Assembly: GCF_002156875.1 (NCBI RefSeq)
Contig: NZ_NCSY01000005.1
Coordinates: 62,001 to 126,000, forward strand
Direction: 5' to 3'
Origin: Bacillus sp. EAC
GTDB taxonomy: Bacteria; Bacillota; Bacilli; Bacillales; Bacillaceae_G
Length of the DNA: 64,000 nt
Shown: positions 26,793 through 36,858 of the stretch, piece after piece
Layout: every line of letters starts with the position of its first letter
How positions within the stretch are numbered: the stretch's first letter is position 1
Translations under genes and position numbers: made by a program
Notes under the pieces: model-generated
Told to the model about the DNA's origin: nothing
The model's input: the letters and a program-made list of their open reading frames with translations, nothing else
Databases searched by the model: none

Positions 26793-27815
26793 TTATTGAA
26801 TTTTATATTGATTTTCAAAGTAGTTCTTGTACTCACCACTTATGATTTGTTCCCACCACCACTTATTATCCAGATACCATTCAATTGTTTGTTTAATACC
26901 TGTTTCAAATGAATAAGTTGGTTTCCATCCTAATTTTTCTAATTTTGTTGGATCGATGGCATAACGTCTATCATGGCCTAATCGATCGGTTACAAACTCA
27001 ATTAAATCTTCGGACTTTCCTAATGCTTCAATGATAGTCTTAACTACTTCTAAATTAGTTTTTTCATTATGACCACCAACATTATAAACCTCACCATTTA
27101 CACCTTTGTGTAATACTAAATCAATTGCTGCACAATGATCTAATACATGTAACCAATCACGGATATTTTTTCCGTCTCCATAAACTGGTACCTTCTCTTC
27201 ATTTAATACACGAGAAATTGTAAGTGGAATTAATTTTTCTGGAAAATGGAATGGGCCATAATTATTAGAGCAACGTGTTATATTCATCGGTAATCCAAAT
27301 GTTTCGTGATATGCACGGACTAATAAATCCGATGACGCTTTACTCGCGCTGTACGGGCTATTTGGTTGTAATGGTGTCTCTTCTGTAAAAAATGTTGTTG
27401 GATCGAAATCTAACTCACCATATACTTCATCTGTCGAAACATGAACAAATTTTGAAACTCCGTGTTTTTTAGAAGCATCTAATAAAACTTGTGTTCCTAG
27501 TACATTTGTTTGTACGAAAATTTCTGGATGAGTAATCGAACGATCAACATGGCTTTCAGCAGCAAAATGCGTTACAAAATCAAATTTTTCATTTTCAAAT
27601 AATGTCATTACTGCTTCACGATCTGCAATATCAACCTTCACAAAATGATAGTTATCTCTTTGCTCGATTTCTTTATGCTTCGTTAAATCGCCCGCATAAG
27701 TTAGTAAATCTAAATTGAAGATGTCGTAGTTTGGATATTTTTCAACCATGTATTGAACAAAGTTCCCACCAATAAAGCCGGCTCCACCAGTTACTAATAC
27801 TTTTTTCTTTGTCAT
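26793..27815 (-). CDS. rfbB: dTDP-glucose 4,6-dehydratase
   Basis: A 340-residue extended SDR enzyme, the second step of dTDP-L-rhamnose synthesis. It has GGAGFIGGNFVQ at the cofactor site, HFAAESHVDRSI, the catalytic STDEVYGEL with Asp-Glu, and YSASKASSDLLVRAY with Tyr-x-x-x-Lys near 160. NNYGPFHFPEKLIPL is the usual RmlB substrate element. Length is normal. It is the last gene of rfbA-C-D-B and lies 3 bp after rfbD. Confidence 0.95.
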   Translation of the reverse strand: MTKKKVLVTGGAGFIGGNFVQYMVEKYPNYDIFNLDLLTYAGDLTKHKEIEQRDNYHFVKVDIADREAVMTLFENEKFDFVTHFAAESHVDRSITHPEIFVQTNVLGTQVLLDASKKHGVSKFVHVSTDEVYGELDFDPTTFFTEETPLQPNSPYSASKASSDLLVRAYHETFGLPMNITRCSNNYGPFHFPEKLIPLTISRVLNEEKVPVYGDGKNIRDWLHVLDHCAAIDLVLHKGVNGEVYNVGGHNEKTNLEVVKTIIEALGKSEDLIEFVTDRLGHDRRYAIDPTKLEKLGWKPTYSFETGIKQTIEWYLDNKWWWEQIISGEYKNYFENQYKIQ

Positions 27816-27818
27816 TTT

Positions 27819-28673
27819 TCATTTCACCTCATGTGTTAATTCCTTGATGTAGTGCTTCATAGCCTCTTGCCATGATGGTAGTTTTTTAAATCCGTTAACA
27901 ATTAATTTTTGCTTAGATAATCGAGAATTCTTCGGACGAATGGCACGGGTCGGATACTCTTCTGATGTAATAGAATTTACTTTTACATTTCTATTTGCTT
28001 CATTAAAAATTGCTTTTGCGAACTCAGCCCAGTTACAATAGCCTTCATTAGTTGCATGGTAAATTCCATATTTCTCACTTACAATCATCTCAATTAATAA
28101 TTGAGACAAATCATACGTATATGTTGGTGAACCAAATTGATCACCAACTACATTCAATTCATCTCTAGTTTCAGATAACTTCAACATCGTACGAATAAAA
28201 TTATTTCCATTTATTCCAAATACCCATGAAATACGAACGATGAACCATTTTTCCAAAAGTTCTTGAACAACTTTTTCACCCTCATACTTCGTTAAACCAT
28301 AGTACCCAATTGGACTAGGTAAATCTTCTTCAGTAAAAGGCTTTTCACCTTGACCATTAAATACATAATCAGTACTAATGTACATAAATTTTGCGTTATG
28401 TTTTTCAGCAGCTTTTGCTAAGTATCTAGAACCCTCAACATTCACATTCCAACAATTTTCTTGATCATCTTCAGCTTTATCAACTGCTGTATATGCAGCA
28501 CAATGGATAATTGCATCTGGCTTTACACTATCTACGAATTTATATACATCTTGTTCATTTGTAATATCTAATTCTTCTCTACCTATTCCGATCATTTCTA
28601 AACCAACACGTTTACCTGTATGGAAAACATCAAATCCAAGTTGACCATTATAGCCTGTAACGATTATTTTCAT
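27819..28673 (-). CDS. rfbD: dTDP-4-dehydrorhamnose reductase
   Basis: A 284-residue SDR enzyme that performs the last step to dTDP-L-rhamnose. The N terminus MKIIVTGYNGQLGFDV, CAAYTAVDKAEDDQ, STDYVFNGQGEKPFTEED and the YGLTKYEGE catalytic pair identify RmlD. Its start overlaps the rfbC stop by 4 bp (ATGA), so the two are translationally coupled. It is followed at once by rfbB. Confidence 0.95.
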   Translation of the reverse strand: MKIIVTGYNGQLGFDVFHTGKRVGLEMIGIGREELDITNEQDVYKFVDSVKPDAIIHCAAYTAVDKAEDDQENCWNVNVEGSRYLAKAAEKHNAKFMYISTDYVFNGQGEKPFTEEDLPSPIGYYGLTKYEGEKVVQELLEKWFIVRISWVFGINGNNFIRTMLKLSETRDELNVVGDQFGSPTYTYDLSQLLIEMIVSEKYGIYHATNEGYCNWAEFAKAIFNEANRNVKVNSITSEEYPTRAIRPKNSRLSKQKLIVNGFKKLPSWQEAMKHYIKELTHEVK

Positions 28674-29239
28674 TCACTTTTATCTCCATATGAAAAATTC
28701 ATTTCTGCATCTTTTAATAAAGGAGCTTTTTCATCTTTTTCAGATAATACTGGTTGAATATCAATAGGCCACTCGATTCCAATCGATGGGTCATTCCAAA
28801 TAATTCCTCGGTCACAATCAGGAGCATAAAGTTCATCTACCTTATATTGAACTTCGACATCGTCCATTAATGTCATAAATCCGTGCGCAAACCCTTGAGG
28901 TATAAGCAGTTGTTTTTTATTTTCTGCTGAAAGTTCAATTCCAAACCACTGACCGAATGTTGGGCTTCCCTTTCGTATATCAACTGCTACATCAAAAATC
29001 GACCCTCTAGTACAACGAACTAATTTCGATTGAGCTTTTGGGTTTAATTGATAATGCAAACCGCGTAAAGTCCCTTTTGTTGCTGAAAATGATTGGTTAT
29101 CTTGAACAAAAGTTAAATTAATACCTAACTCAGTAAACTTTGATTCACTATAAGTTTCCATAAACCAACCTCGATGATCCCCGAATACATTTGGTTCAAG
29201 TACAAATAAATCTTTTATTGGCGTTTCTGTTTTTTTCAT
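28670..29239 (-). CDS. rfbC: dTDP-4-dehydrorhamnose 3,5-epimerase
   Basis: A 189-residue cupin enzyme. VFGDHRGWFMETY, TLRGLHYQ with the catalytic histidine, KLVRCTRGSIFDVAVDIRKG and IPQGFAHGFMTL are the RmlC signature elements. It converts dTDP-4-keto-6-deoxyglucose to the L-rhamno form. It lies 25 bp downstream of rfbA and overlaps rfbD by 4 bp. Confidence 0.95.
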   Translation of the reverse strand: MKKTETPIKDLFVLEPNVFGDHRGWFMETYSESKFTELGINLTFVQDNQSFSATKGTLRGLHYQLNPKAQSKLVRCTRGSIFDVAVDIRKGSPTFGQWFGIELSAENKKQLLIPQGFAHGFMTLMDDVEVQYKVDELYAPDCDRGIIWNDPSIGIEWPIDIQPVLSEKDEKAPLLKDAEMNFSYGDKSE

Positions 29240-29264
29240 TGATTCATTCCTCGCTATCCCTGAA

Positions 29265-30143
29265 TTAATATTTAATTTCTCCGTTTGCTACCTTCATTAA
29301 ATATTGTCCATAGCCAGTTTTACTTAATGATTCACCTGCTTCAAGTAATTGCTCTCTACTAATCCATCCATTGATAAATGCTATTTCTTCAAGAGCAGCA
29401 ATTTTTATTCCTTGATGTTCTTCTACAGTTCTAACAAAGTTTGTCGCACTAACAAGACTTTGATGAGTCCCTGTATCTAACCATGTGTATCCACGACCTA
29501 GTAGTGATACTTCTAACTCACCAAGTTTTAAATACGCTTCGTTTACAGCAGTAATTTCTAATTCACCGCGCTCAGATGGTTTTACATTTTTCGCAATCTC
29601 TACGACACGGTTATCATAAAAATATAAGCCAGTGATTGCGTAATTTGATTTTGGCTTTTTTGGTTTTTCTTCAACACTTAATACTTTGCCATTTTCATCA
29701 AATTCAACAACACCAAAACGTTCTGGATCATTTACGTGATAGCCAAAAACTGTTGATCCACTTTCTTTTTTAGCAGCATTTAATAAAATTTTACGCATTC
29801 CACTACCATAATAAATATTATCTCCTAGCACCATCGCAACTGGATCATTACCAATAAACTCTTCACCAATAATAAAGGCTTGTGCTAATCCATCTGGACT
29901 TGGCTGTACTTTGTACTGCAATGAAAGTCCAAATTGAGAACCATCTCCTAATAGTGCTTCAAATCGTGGAGTATCTTCAGGTGTTGAAATAATTAAAATT
30001 TCTCGAATGCCCGCTAACATTAATGTAGAAAGAGGATAATAAATCATTGGTTTATCATAAACCGGTAATAATTGTTTACTTGTTACCATCGTTAATGGGT
30101 ATAAGCGAGTTCCACTTCCCCCAGCTAAAATAATACCTTTCAT
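29265..30143 (-). CDS. rfbA: Glucose-1-phosphate thymidylyltransferase
   Basis: A 292-residue nucleotidyltransferase producing dTDP-glucose. [17 protein letters not shown] with [17 protein letters not shown] is the RmlA signature; VLGDNIYYG holds the metal-binding aspartate and [21 protein letters not shown] follows. ATG 30143 is chosen because AGGAG is 8 nt upstream; upstream in-frame starts overlap that site or the preceding gene, and the result matches the normal RmlA length. It is the first of the four rhamnose genes, directly downstream of the rhamnosyltransferase-like gene. Confidence 0.95.
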   Translation of the reverse strand: MKGIILAGGSGTRLYPLTMVTSKQLLPVYDKPMIYYPLSTLMLAGIREILIISTPEDTPRFEALLGDGSQFGLSLQYKVQPSPDGLAQAFIIGEEFIGNDPVAMVLGDNIYYGSGMRKILLNAAKKESGSTVFGYHVNDPERFGVVEFDENGKVLSVEEKPKKPKSNYAITGLYFYDNRVVEIAKNVKPSERGELEITAVNEAYLKLGELEVSLLGRGYTWLDTGTHQSLVSATNFVRTVEEHQGIKIAALEEIAFINGWISREQLLEAGESLSKTGYGQYLMKVANGEIKY

Positions 30144-30177
30144 CTGCATATCTCCTAGATGTCTTATTTTTTCAATT

Positions 30178-31335
30178 TTAGTTATTAAGGAATACTTCCT
30201 CATATTCAGAAATAATTTTACTCCATGAATATTCTTCTTTTATTCGTTTTTTTGCTTTTGATTCTAAATCTGAAATTTCTTCTTTTGAAAATCGTTCGAC
30301 CTTGTTTACTAAATCCGCCAAAGAATTTTCTTCTTTCGTAAAATAAACTGCTCCAACCGAGCCTACTTCTCTATTGAAGATTACATCTAATAGTAGGTTA
30401 AGCTGTGTAGATGCTAACGCCTCTAACAATGAAGGGTTCGTACCACCAACCTCGTGTCCATGGAAATAACCAAATGCTTCTTCACGAATTTTTTTTAACA
30501 GTTCTTGGTCATATACAGTACCAACAAATTTTATACGTGAATCAGTATCAAATTTTGTTCTAGCGAGTAGACCTTCGTAAAAATTATTTTTTTCTACATT
30601 AGAAATAATTGCAAGGTTCTTAGTTGAATTAGATTTCATAAATTCACGTATTACTAATTCGTAATTATTCTCAGGTACAAATCGTCCTACAATTAAATAA
30701 TATTCATCATTTTGTAATCCTTTTTTCTTAAACCAATCGATTAGTTTAGTATCATCGTCATGAAGTGACGAAACACTTGTATCTGCACCATAAGCGATAA
30801 ATGTTGTTTTAGGCGAAAATTCTTTATAATCATTTTGGATATACGTTTCGATCCCTTTTGAATCACAAATGATTAATTCAGAATGTTTGACCATTAATTT
30901 CTCTGATACTTTCCAGTACTTTTGAATAGCCTTATTCCATTTACTTCGTTTCCATTCATGTCCATCTGGATTAATGTAAATTTTTGCCCCTAATGAAGAT
31001 AATTTCTTTTTATAGTATGGTAAAAACGGTCCTATTCTACAAGCTAGGATATAAATTATTGCATTTTGAATCTTATTTTTTTCTATATATTCAATACAAC
31101 TCTTTAAACTTTTAATATCATACAAAACAGCACGAGCAGGACCAATGTTTGGCACAGCTACATTGAAACATCTTGCACCGTTATGCTCAAATTCTTTATT
31201 ATCTTCTGCTAAACATGCTACATGATATTTTAGTTGGGAACTTACTTTTCTTTCCGTTAAAAATTCTACGAAGGTTTCAAATCCTCCATAGTTTGCCGGA
31301 ATACCCTTTGACCCAATAATAAATATATCCTTCAT
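30178..31335 (-). CDS. Rhamnosyltransferase-like GT4 enzyme (Cps2T/DUF1972 type)
   Basis: A 385-residue glycosyltransferase. The N terminus [20 protein letters not shown] is the DUF1972 hallmark of streptococcal beta-1,4-rhamnosyltransferases such as Cps2[26 protein letters not shown] and [16 protein letters not shown] (donor-site glutamate) follow. Rhamnose transfer from dTDP-L-rhamnose fits its place right before rfbACDB. Typical job: adding the second sugar of the repeat unit. AAGGAG lies about 12 nt before the ATG. Confidence 0.85.
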   Translation of the reverse strand: MKDIFIIGSKGIPANYGGFETFVEFLTERKVSSQLKYHVACLAEDNKEFEHNGARCFNVAVPNIGPARAVLYDIKSLKSCIEYIEKNKIQNAIIYILACRIGPFLPYYKKKLSSLGAKIYINPDGHEWKRSKWNKAIQKYWKVSEKLMVKHSELIICDSKGIETYIQNDYKEFSPKTTFIAYGADTSVSSLHDDDTKLIDWFKKKGLQNDEYYLIVGRFVPENNYELVIREFMKSNSTKNLAIISNVEKNNFYEGLLARTKFDTDSRIKFVGTVYDQELLKKIREEAFGYFHGHEVGGTNPSLLEALASTQLNLLLDVIFNREVGSVGAVYFTKEENSLADLVNKVERFSKEEISDLESKAKKRIKEEYSWSKIISEYEEVFLNN

Positions 31336-31350
31336 TCTGATATAAGCTCC

Positions 31351-32709
31351 TTAACTTTTGTAAAATGAAATCATTTCTTTCGCATGGTGAACCATACTAA
31401 AATTAAATTCCAGTTCTACTATATGTTGATTCATTTTTTGTAGTATATTCCTATCAATAATGATACTTTTTATTTTATTTAGTAAGTCAATTTGGCTTCC
31501 ATCATAAATCATCCCAGTTTCGTTACTTAAAACATCTTTAAAACCAACTGTATTCGATACTAATACTGGAACACCGTGTGTCATTGCTTCTAAACCTATA
31601 AACCCAAATGTTTCTTTCCACTGGCTTGGAATTATTAATAAATCAATTTCAGAAAAGATTCTTTCTAATTCAGAGTAGTTAAATCTTCCCTTAAAGGTGT
31701 AATAATTTTTTTCTAAACTTTCGATTACGCGGTCATCTCCATATATATTTAAATGCCATTTTTTATTTTGAAGTTTCAATTTCTCTAAACTATTAATTAA
31801 AAAATGAAATCCTTTATATGAATCCATTGGCCCTATGTAACCTAGCTGTAGTGGTTTATCTTTATCAAAGTTCTTAACTATACGATTGTCTCGAATATTT
31901 GAATGGCTTATTGGAATATATTTTCCTTTTGGAGTGAGATATTTTTGATATTCATTCATTGTAATTGTGCTGTTATAATGAATATCATCAATCAGATTTA
32001 ACATTTCAATATAATAATTCCTCAAAAATTTATATTGTTCTGCAAGTCCCTCATCTACTTCATCATTTTGTGAATCAGATTTATCCAATTCAAGCATTTC
32101 GCTTTTTTGACTTTTTTTCTTTTGTCTCAATTGTTTTACCAAGGAGTTGTCTTTTAAATATCGGTAAGGATATGATTGCATCAAGAACACCATTGGCATA
32201 CTAAATCCATTCGCATTGCATGAAATACAACCTTTACCCTCTTCAAAATTTTCACAAACTTTTCCATTACTGTTTAACAGATTAACTGTAGGACATATTC
32301 CAAAATAATCATGAGTTGTAAATACAGTCTTAATTTTTAATTGTTTACACGCCTCAATAAATTCTTTATTTAAACCCATTAACGTATGAATATGAACAAC
32401 ATCAGGTTTAATTTTTAATAAGAAATCAACAAATACCTCAACTTTTGTTTTTTTCATAAATAGTTCTGGAACTTTTACACCATTTAATAGAGGGATAGGT
32501 AAGGGGTTTATCAGCTCGTACACCTTAATTTGATTGTAGGGTTTATTCTTAATAATTCTTTGATTAGGATTAATGGAATATTTACCGGGATATAGTAACA
32601 AAACTTCATTTTCTAAATCTTGTTGTGTATTCATTAAATCTAGAGAATACTTTGTAAGACCACCGGACCGAAATGGTGGTAAACCCAAAGAGTAATGGAG
32701 TATTTTCAA
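31351..32709 (-). CDS. GT4-family glycosyltransferase
   Basis: A 452-residue glycosyltransferase of GT4 type with KILHYSLGLPPFRSGGLTKY at the N terminus, VVHIHTLMGL, then LGYIGPMDSYKGFHFLI and IIPSQWKETFGFIGLEAMTHG at the donor site. A distinctive insertion around residues 140-235 has four cysteines (CP, CENFEEGKGCISC), perhaps metal-binding, followed by a charged low-complexity segment (KKKSQKSEMLELDKSDSQND). TTG is the start, with AAAGGAGG 6-7 nt upstream. It sits 16 bp before the rhamnosyltransferase-like gene. Donor and linkage are unknown. Confidence 0.8.
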   Translation of the reverse strand: MKILHYSLGLPPFRSGGLTKYSLDLMNTQQDLENEVLLLYPGKYSINPNQRIIKNKPYNQIKVYELINPLPIPLLNGVKVPELFMKKTKVEVFVDFLLKIKPDVVHIHTLMGLNKEFIEACKQLKIKTVFTTHDYFGICPTVNLLNSNGKVCENFEEGKGCISCNANGFSMPMVFLMQSYPYRYLKDNSLVKQLRQKKKSQKSEMLELDKSDSQNDEVDEGLAEQYKFLRNYYIEMLNLIDDIHYNSTITMNEYQKYLTPKGKYIPISHSNIRDNRIVKNFDKDKPLQLGYIGPMDSYKGFHFLINSLEKLKLQNKKWHLNIYGDDRVIESLEKNYYTFKGRFNYSELERIFSEIDLLIIPSQWKETFGFIGLEAMTHGVPVLVSNTVGFKDVLSNETGMIYDGSQIDLLNKIKSIIIDRNILQKMNQHIVELEFNFSMVHHAKEMISFYKS

Positions 32710-32825
32710 AGTTCTACCTCCTTTCGATATTTTCTTATTTAAAAATCACATTTCAAAGACCTGCCACGGAGATCCAAATATAAGCTTTATCAATAAATAC
32801 TTTCATTTCGAATACAATATATTTA

Positions 32826-33749
32826 TCATTTCTTATTAATTATTCTAATAACATTTTTCGCACTAATTAAAGAGCCCTTCACAAAAAATATTAGCCTTCT
32901 ATTGCGTAATGTTCTTAATGCATGTCTACGATAATTGTGAAAACTTGCTAACAAAATCATCTTTTTACTATTTTTTTCAACTTCGTAAACATACTCACTT
33001 TGACTATTTAGAAAGATTTTATAACGTCCAAAACCTACTTCACCAAAAGTATCGAATGATAAATCATGATTAATATCTACATCTAAACAATAAACTAAAT
33101 ATCCTTTTTTCCACATTGCATAGTAAGTATAGTAATCTAAGTAATCGATTGGAAAGTTTTCATTAAACCCATTCAATTCTTTAAGAACGCCAACATTTAT
33201 TATCGAACAACTATTAATTGCGGAAAATCTTTGAGTTAACAAACCAGATGGTTCTTGATCTGCCATATCAAAACTATCTCCAAAATATTTTCTGTTTACT
33301 TTTAAAGGAGAAATTATATGGTGTTTACCATAAATTCTTGGCACATATGATCCGATTTTAGAATTATTTTGATACTCATTATAAAAAGCTTCAATATATT
33401 CTTTCGTTAATTCAGTATCTTGATCAAGTATAAGAAGCCATTTCGAACTTAAATCAAAACGTGTGGAATTATCCTCACTAATCATTTTTAAAACTGTATT
33501 ATACGCTTTAGCAAGTCCTACATTATTAAAAAGCGTAATATATTTGATAACATCCAATTGTTGAGCATTTATAAACTGCTGATTATGTTCTCTTATATCT
33601 TTATCTGTTGAATTATCAAATATATATACTTTATGAATATGTTCAGCTTTGGTTTCAGAAAGAATGTGTTCAACACCGATATATGTTGGACACTCTTCGA
33701 TTTTTTTATTGTATATTACGATGATGGCATTCAAGTTAATCGACGACAA
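32826..33749 (-). CDS. GT2-family glycosyltransferase (rhamnosyltransferase-like)
   Basis: A 307-residue GT-A fold enzyme. INLNAIIVIYNKKIEE, LFNNVGLAKAYN, and LLILDQDTEL with the metal-binding DxD identify a GT2 enzyme, most like RfbF/WbbL-type rhamnosyltransferases. A C-terminal basic stretch (RRHALRTLRNRRLIFFVKG) probably associates with the membrane. The TTG start overlaps the 3' end of wzx by 14 bp, so the two are coupled. Rhamnose as donor is inferred from family and from rml genes in the operon. Confidence 0.75.
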   Translation of the reverse strand: MSSINLNAIIVIYNKKIEECPTYIGVEHILSETKAEHIHKVYIFDNSTDKDIREHNQQFINAQQLDVIKYITLFNNVGLAKAYNTVLKMISEDNSTRFDLSSKWLLILDQDTELTKEYIEAFYNEYQNNSKIGSYVPRIYGKHHIISPLKVNRKYFGDSFDMADQEPSGLLTQRFSAINSCSIINVGVLKELNGFNENFPIDYLDYYTYYAMWKKGYLVYCLDVDINHDLSFDTFGEVGFGRYKIFLNSQSEYVYEVEKNSKKMILLASFHNYRRHALRTLRNRRLIFFVKGSLISAKNVIRIINKK

Positions 33750-35001
33750 TTTTTACACCGCCTTCCTTTTGTTTAACATAAGACACGATTGAAAAGTATT
33801 CATTTAGTACTACAGCTACTTCACACAATAGAATTGCGGTTGCTGTTCCAGGTGCATTAAACATCCATGATAGCAACATCCCTAAAGTTATATTAATTAC
33901 TCCACCTACTGTCACAGCGTTTCTTACTGATTTTGATTTTTTTAGAGGAATAAGCGTTTGAATTCCAAATAAATGTCCTAAGCTAATCAAAAAAGGAATA
34001 AAACTCATTATTCTTAATGTAAGTACTTGTGTGTTAGTTACTTGGGTACCAGTAATTATTTTTAATAGCAATGGAGCTAAAATCAAAATTAATATTCCAC
34101 CAATAAATGTACAAATATTCCACCAACCAAAATATTTGATTGATACTTTAATCTGTTCAATTTTCGATTCTTGTTTAACAATATATTTGCAAACTGTTGG
34201 ATAAACAGCTTGTGATACAGCATTTGTGATACTATTCACTAAACCAATCAATTTTTCACATGTTGCGTAAATACCCGCAGCATAACTTCCACCGAAAAAC
34301 GAAACAACTATTACATTTAATGATGTATATAAAACACCAACAATGTTTGAAATAAATATATCTTTACCCTCACTAATTTCAGTTATTATCGAATTACGAT
34401 TAATTCTCTTAAAATTTAATCCATGTTTTCTTCCAAGTATCTGTGCAACTATACAAGTCAACATAGTTGGGACTGCATATACTACTCCCAATAAAAAATA
34501 ATCACTTTTTTTTACGATTAACAAAAACATTAATAAAAGGGTTAATAGTTTCGATACAACAGTTAAAATTGACACATAACTTACTTTATTAATACCTCTA
34601 AACAACCATGAAGGAATCAACGATTGTGAAAGGAAAAAAAAGTAAAAGCCAATATGGAAGACGATCATTTCTTTATTTAAATCTAGGATAAAAAGTGTTC
34701 CGACCATTATAAATGCAATAAAAAGCGCCATTATCGCTTTATACGTATAGATGACACTTACTAATTTGCCATCAATTTTGTCATTCACAGCAATACGTTG
34801 TGTTGCTGTAAAAGTAAAACCATAATCAGAGAATATTAATAGAATTTGAACGATTGAAATTTCAACAGATATAATTCCATAATTTGATAAACCAATTGTT
34901 CGTAATAAATATGGGACTGTTATTAATGGAAATAAATAGTTAATCATTTGAATAAAGCCCATTTGAAGTATATTATTAACAACTATTTTATTTAGTTTCA
35001 T
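33736..35001 (-). CDS. Wzx-type polysaccharide flippase
   Basis: A 421-residue membrane protein of the MOP exporter superfamily with about twelve hydrophobic segments. It begins VNNILQMGFIQMINYLFPLITVPYLLRTIG, the classic Wzx N terminus, with FSDYGFTFTATQRIA and SFFGGSYAAGIYATCEKLIGL. It flips undecaprenyl-diphosphate-linked repeat units outward. GAGGTG lies 5 nt before the ATG. It works with the Wzy-like protein at 23494-24813 and the CpsCD regulators. A 190-bp AT-rich gap without a recognised gene precedes it. Confidence 0.9.
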   Translation of the reverse strand: MKLNKIVVNNILQMGFIQMINYLFPLITVPYLLRTIGLSNYGIISVEISIVQILLIFSDYGFTFTATQRIAVNDKIDGKLVSVIYTYKAIMALFIAFIMVGTLFILDLNKEMIVFHIGFYFFFLSQSLIPSWLFRGINKVSYVSILTVVSKLLTLLLMFLLIVKKSDYFLLGVVYAVPTMLTCIVAQILGRKHGLNFKRINRNSIITEISEGKDIFISNIVGVLYTSLNVIVVSFFGGSYAAGIYATCEKLIGLVNSITNAVSQAVYPTVCKYIVKQESKIEQIKVSIKYFGWWNICTFIGGILILILAPLLLKIITGTQVTNTQVLTLRIMSFIPFLISLGHLFGIQTLIPLKKSKSVRNAVTVGGVINITLGMLLSWMFNAPGTATAILLCEVAVVLNEYFSIVSYVKQKEGGVKIVVD

Positions 35002-35191
35002 TATTCACCTCTAAAATCACGTATCTAACTAAACTTTAAATAGTCACAAAAAACGTAATATTTTAAAATAACAGCTATTTCTAGAACAAATAAATATATC
35101 ACTAAATAAAAAGTTGCTTAAAACATGTTCAAGTATATCATTTAGAATTATTTTACTTTTTTATCTCTTGCTAGAAATTTGACTTGAATTT

Positions 35192-35602
35192 TTAATTTTT
35201 AATTAATACTTTGACATCTTTTTTTAAATCTTGCTTTATTTTTGTAGTTGAGATATTTGGTGTCCTTTTTAAATAGACAACATCACAATGGTCTTTTAAG
35301 AAGTCAAACTTCCCTTCCCAATCATCACCCATTACAAAAATATCTACATCATGTTCCATTACATCGGTTACCTTCTGTTCCCAATTATCTTCTGGAATCA
35401 CTTCATCAACATATTTTATAACTTCTAATATTGCTTTTCTGTGTTCATAGCTATAGTAAGATTTCTTACCCTTTAATTTATTAAATTCATCAGATGATAA
35501 TCCTACTATTAGGTAATCACCTAAAGATTTAGCTCTTTTCAATATATTAATATGACCGTAATGCAAAATATCAAAAGTACCGTAAGTAATTACTTTTTTC
35601 AT
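35192..35602 (-). CDS. tagD: Glycerol-3-phosphate cytidylyltransferase
   Basis: A 136-residue cytidylyltransferase that makes CDP-glycerol from CTP and glycerol-3-phosphate. YGTFDILHYGHINIL contains the HxGH nucleotide site, and RTPNISTTKIK is the second conserved element. Length is as in B. subtilis TagD. ATG 35602 is chosen, with GGGAG 7 nt upstream; the in-frame upstream codons lack a site. It is placed beside a CDP-glycerol glycerophosphotransferase gene inside the exopolysaccharide operon, so it probably feeds glycerol-phosphate decoration rather than a main wall teichoic acid. Confidence 0.9.
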   Translation of the reverse strand: MKKVITYGTFDILHYGHINILKRAKSLGDYLIVGLSSDEFNKLKGKKSYYSYEHRKAILEVIKYVDEVIPEDNWEQKVTDVMEHDVDIFVMGDDWEGKFDFLKDHCDVVYLKRTPNISTTKIKQDLKKDVKVLIKN

Positions 35603-35696
35603 CTCTCCACTCCCTTTATACATTTTTTAACATAAAGAAGTATTAAATTAGGAAATCATTTTATTTCTCTACGATACATTTTTCTAATATTAATGC

Positions 35697-36776
35697 TTAA
35701 GTTAATTCTTTTAATATTAACTTCCAAATTCTTTCAGCAGATTTACCATCTGGGTATTTATAATGATTTTCAAGGCATATTTTTCTTCTATTTACCCAAT
35801 AAGAATCTTGATATTTATTTTCAATCACATTATTCAGTTCATTTATTAATTCATCAACCGTCTTGACTACAACTCCAGGTGAAATCGATGAATCTAAGTA
35901 GTCAAATTCAATACCTCGTTCAACTTCATATTCTTCTTGATCAAATAAAAAGAATAACACTGGTTTTTTTAGTGGAAGATATTCAATTGCAATTGAACTA
36001 TAGTCTGATATTAAAGCATTTGAAATACATAATGTTTCAAATAAATCTATATCAATCGAACTGGATGGAATAATATTTTCTAGTTTAAGTTCTTCCAGAA
36101 TATCCCCATCAAACGTACCACCTAAAGGATGTGGTCTATATATTAAGTATCCATTGAGTTCTTTTAATAATTTATTTATTTTTATTAAATCGTTCTTTGT
36201 TATTCTTTCATTCCCACTTTTAAAATCTCTCCAAGTAGGGGCATAAACTACAATAAATTGATTATCTAAGAACCCTAACTTTTCTCTAATCTTTTTATTT
36301 GTATTTATTACATTCTTCTCATCGAAATAATAGTCGTTTTTAGGAAGACCTAATGATATATATTCATTATTAGAATATTGATCCAATATAGGATTTCTAT
36401 ATTCCAAATTGTTCTGTCTATCACTTGTAGTGACAAAGTAATCAGCTGATTTAACCGTTTTACTTAATTTGAGATTTTTTTTATGCTTTAATTCAGCGGT
36501 GGAAGGAAATCTTTTTATTGCAGTTCCATGCCCCATTGCAATACTGGTAGCTTTTTTATTCTCAAGAAGAGTTGTTGGATAATCAGAAACTATGGCATCA
36601 TAATTTCTAAATAATGTGTAATAAATTTTTTTAATATAATCTGTAGAAATTTTACTTTTTCCAGACTCTATTTTTATTAATTTTATCCATTTATCTAGTC
36701 CATTTTTTTTATAATAATCAATAAATGAATCCATATTTTTCAAATACATTGAATGTATAATAACCTTTTTTTTCAT
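35697..36776 (-). CDS. CDP-glycerol glycerophosphotransferase (TagB/TagF-like, short)
   Basis: A 359-residue enzyme of the CDP-glycerol:poly(glycerophosphate) glycerophosphotransferase family. Conserved elements are IAMGHGTAIKRF, VVYAPTWRDF, LIYRPHPLG and LISDYSSIAIEYLPLKKPVLFF. It is about TagB-sized and lacks the N-terminal extension of polymerising TagF, which suggests transfer of a single glycerol phosphate. With tagD next door, it probably adds a glycerol-phosphate side group to the polysaccharide repeat unit, as known in some pneumococcal capsules. Confidence 0.85.
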   Translation of the reverse strand: MKKKVIIHSMYLKNMDSFIDYYKKNGLDKWIKLIKIESGKSKISTDYIKKIYYTLFRNYDAIVSDYPTTLLENKKATSIAMGHGTAIKRFPSTAELKHKKNLKLSKTVKSADYFVTTSDRQNNLEYRNPILDQYSNNEYISLGLPKNDYYFDEKNVINTNKKIREKLGFLDNQFIVVYAPTWRDFKSGNERITKNDLIKINKLLKELNGYLIYRPHPLGGTFDGDILEELKLENIIPSSSIDIDLFETLCISNALISDYSSIAIEYLPLKKPVLFFLFDQEEYEVERGIEFDYLDSSISPGVVVKTVDELINELNNVIENKYQDSYWVNRRKICLENHYKYPDGKSAERIWKLILKELT

Positions 36777-36858
36777 ATTAAACCTTTCCTAAGTCAATAT
36801 CAGTTTTATATTCAATTGAAATCATATAGTTAATACACATTTTTTCTAATTAGTCTTA

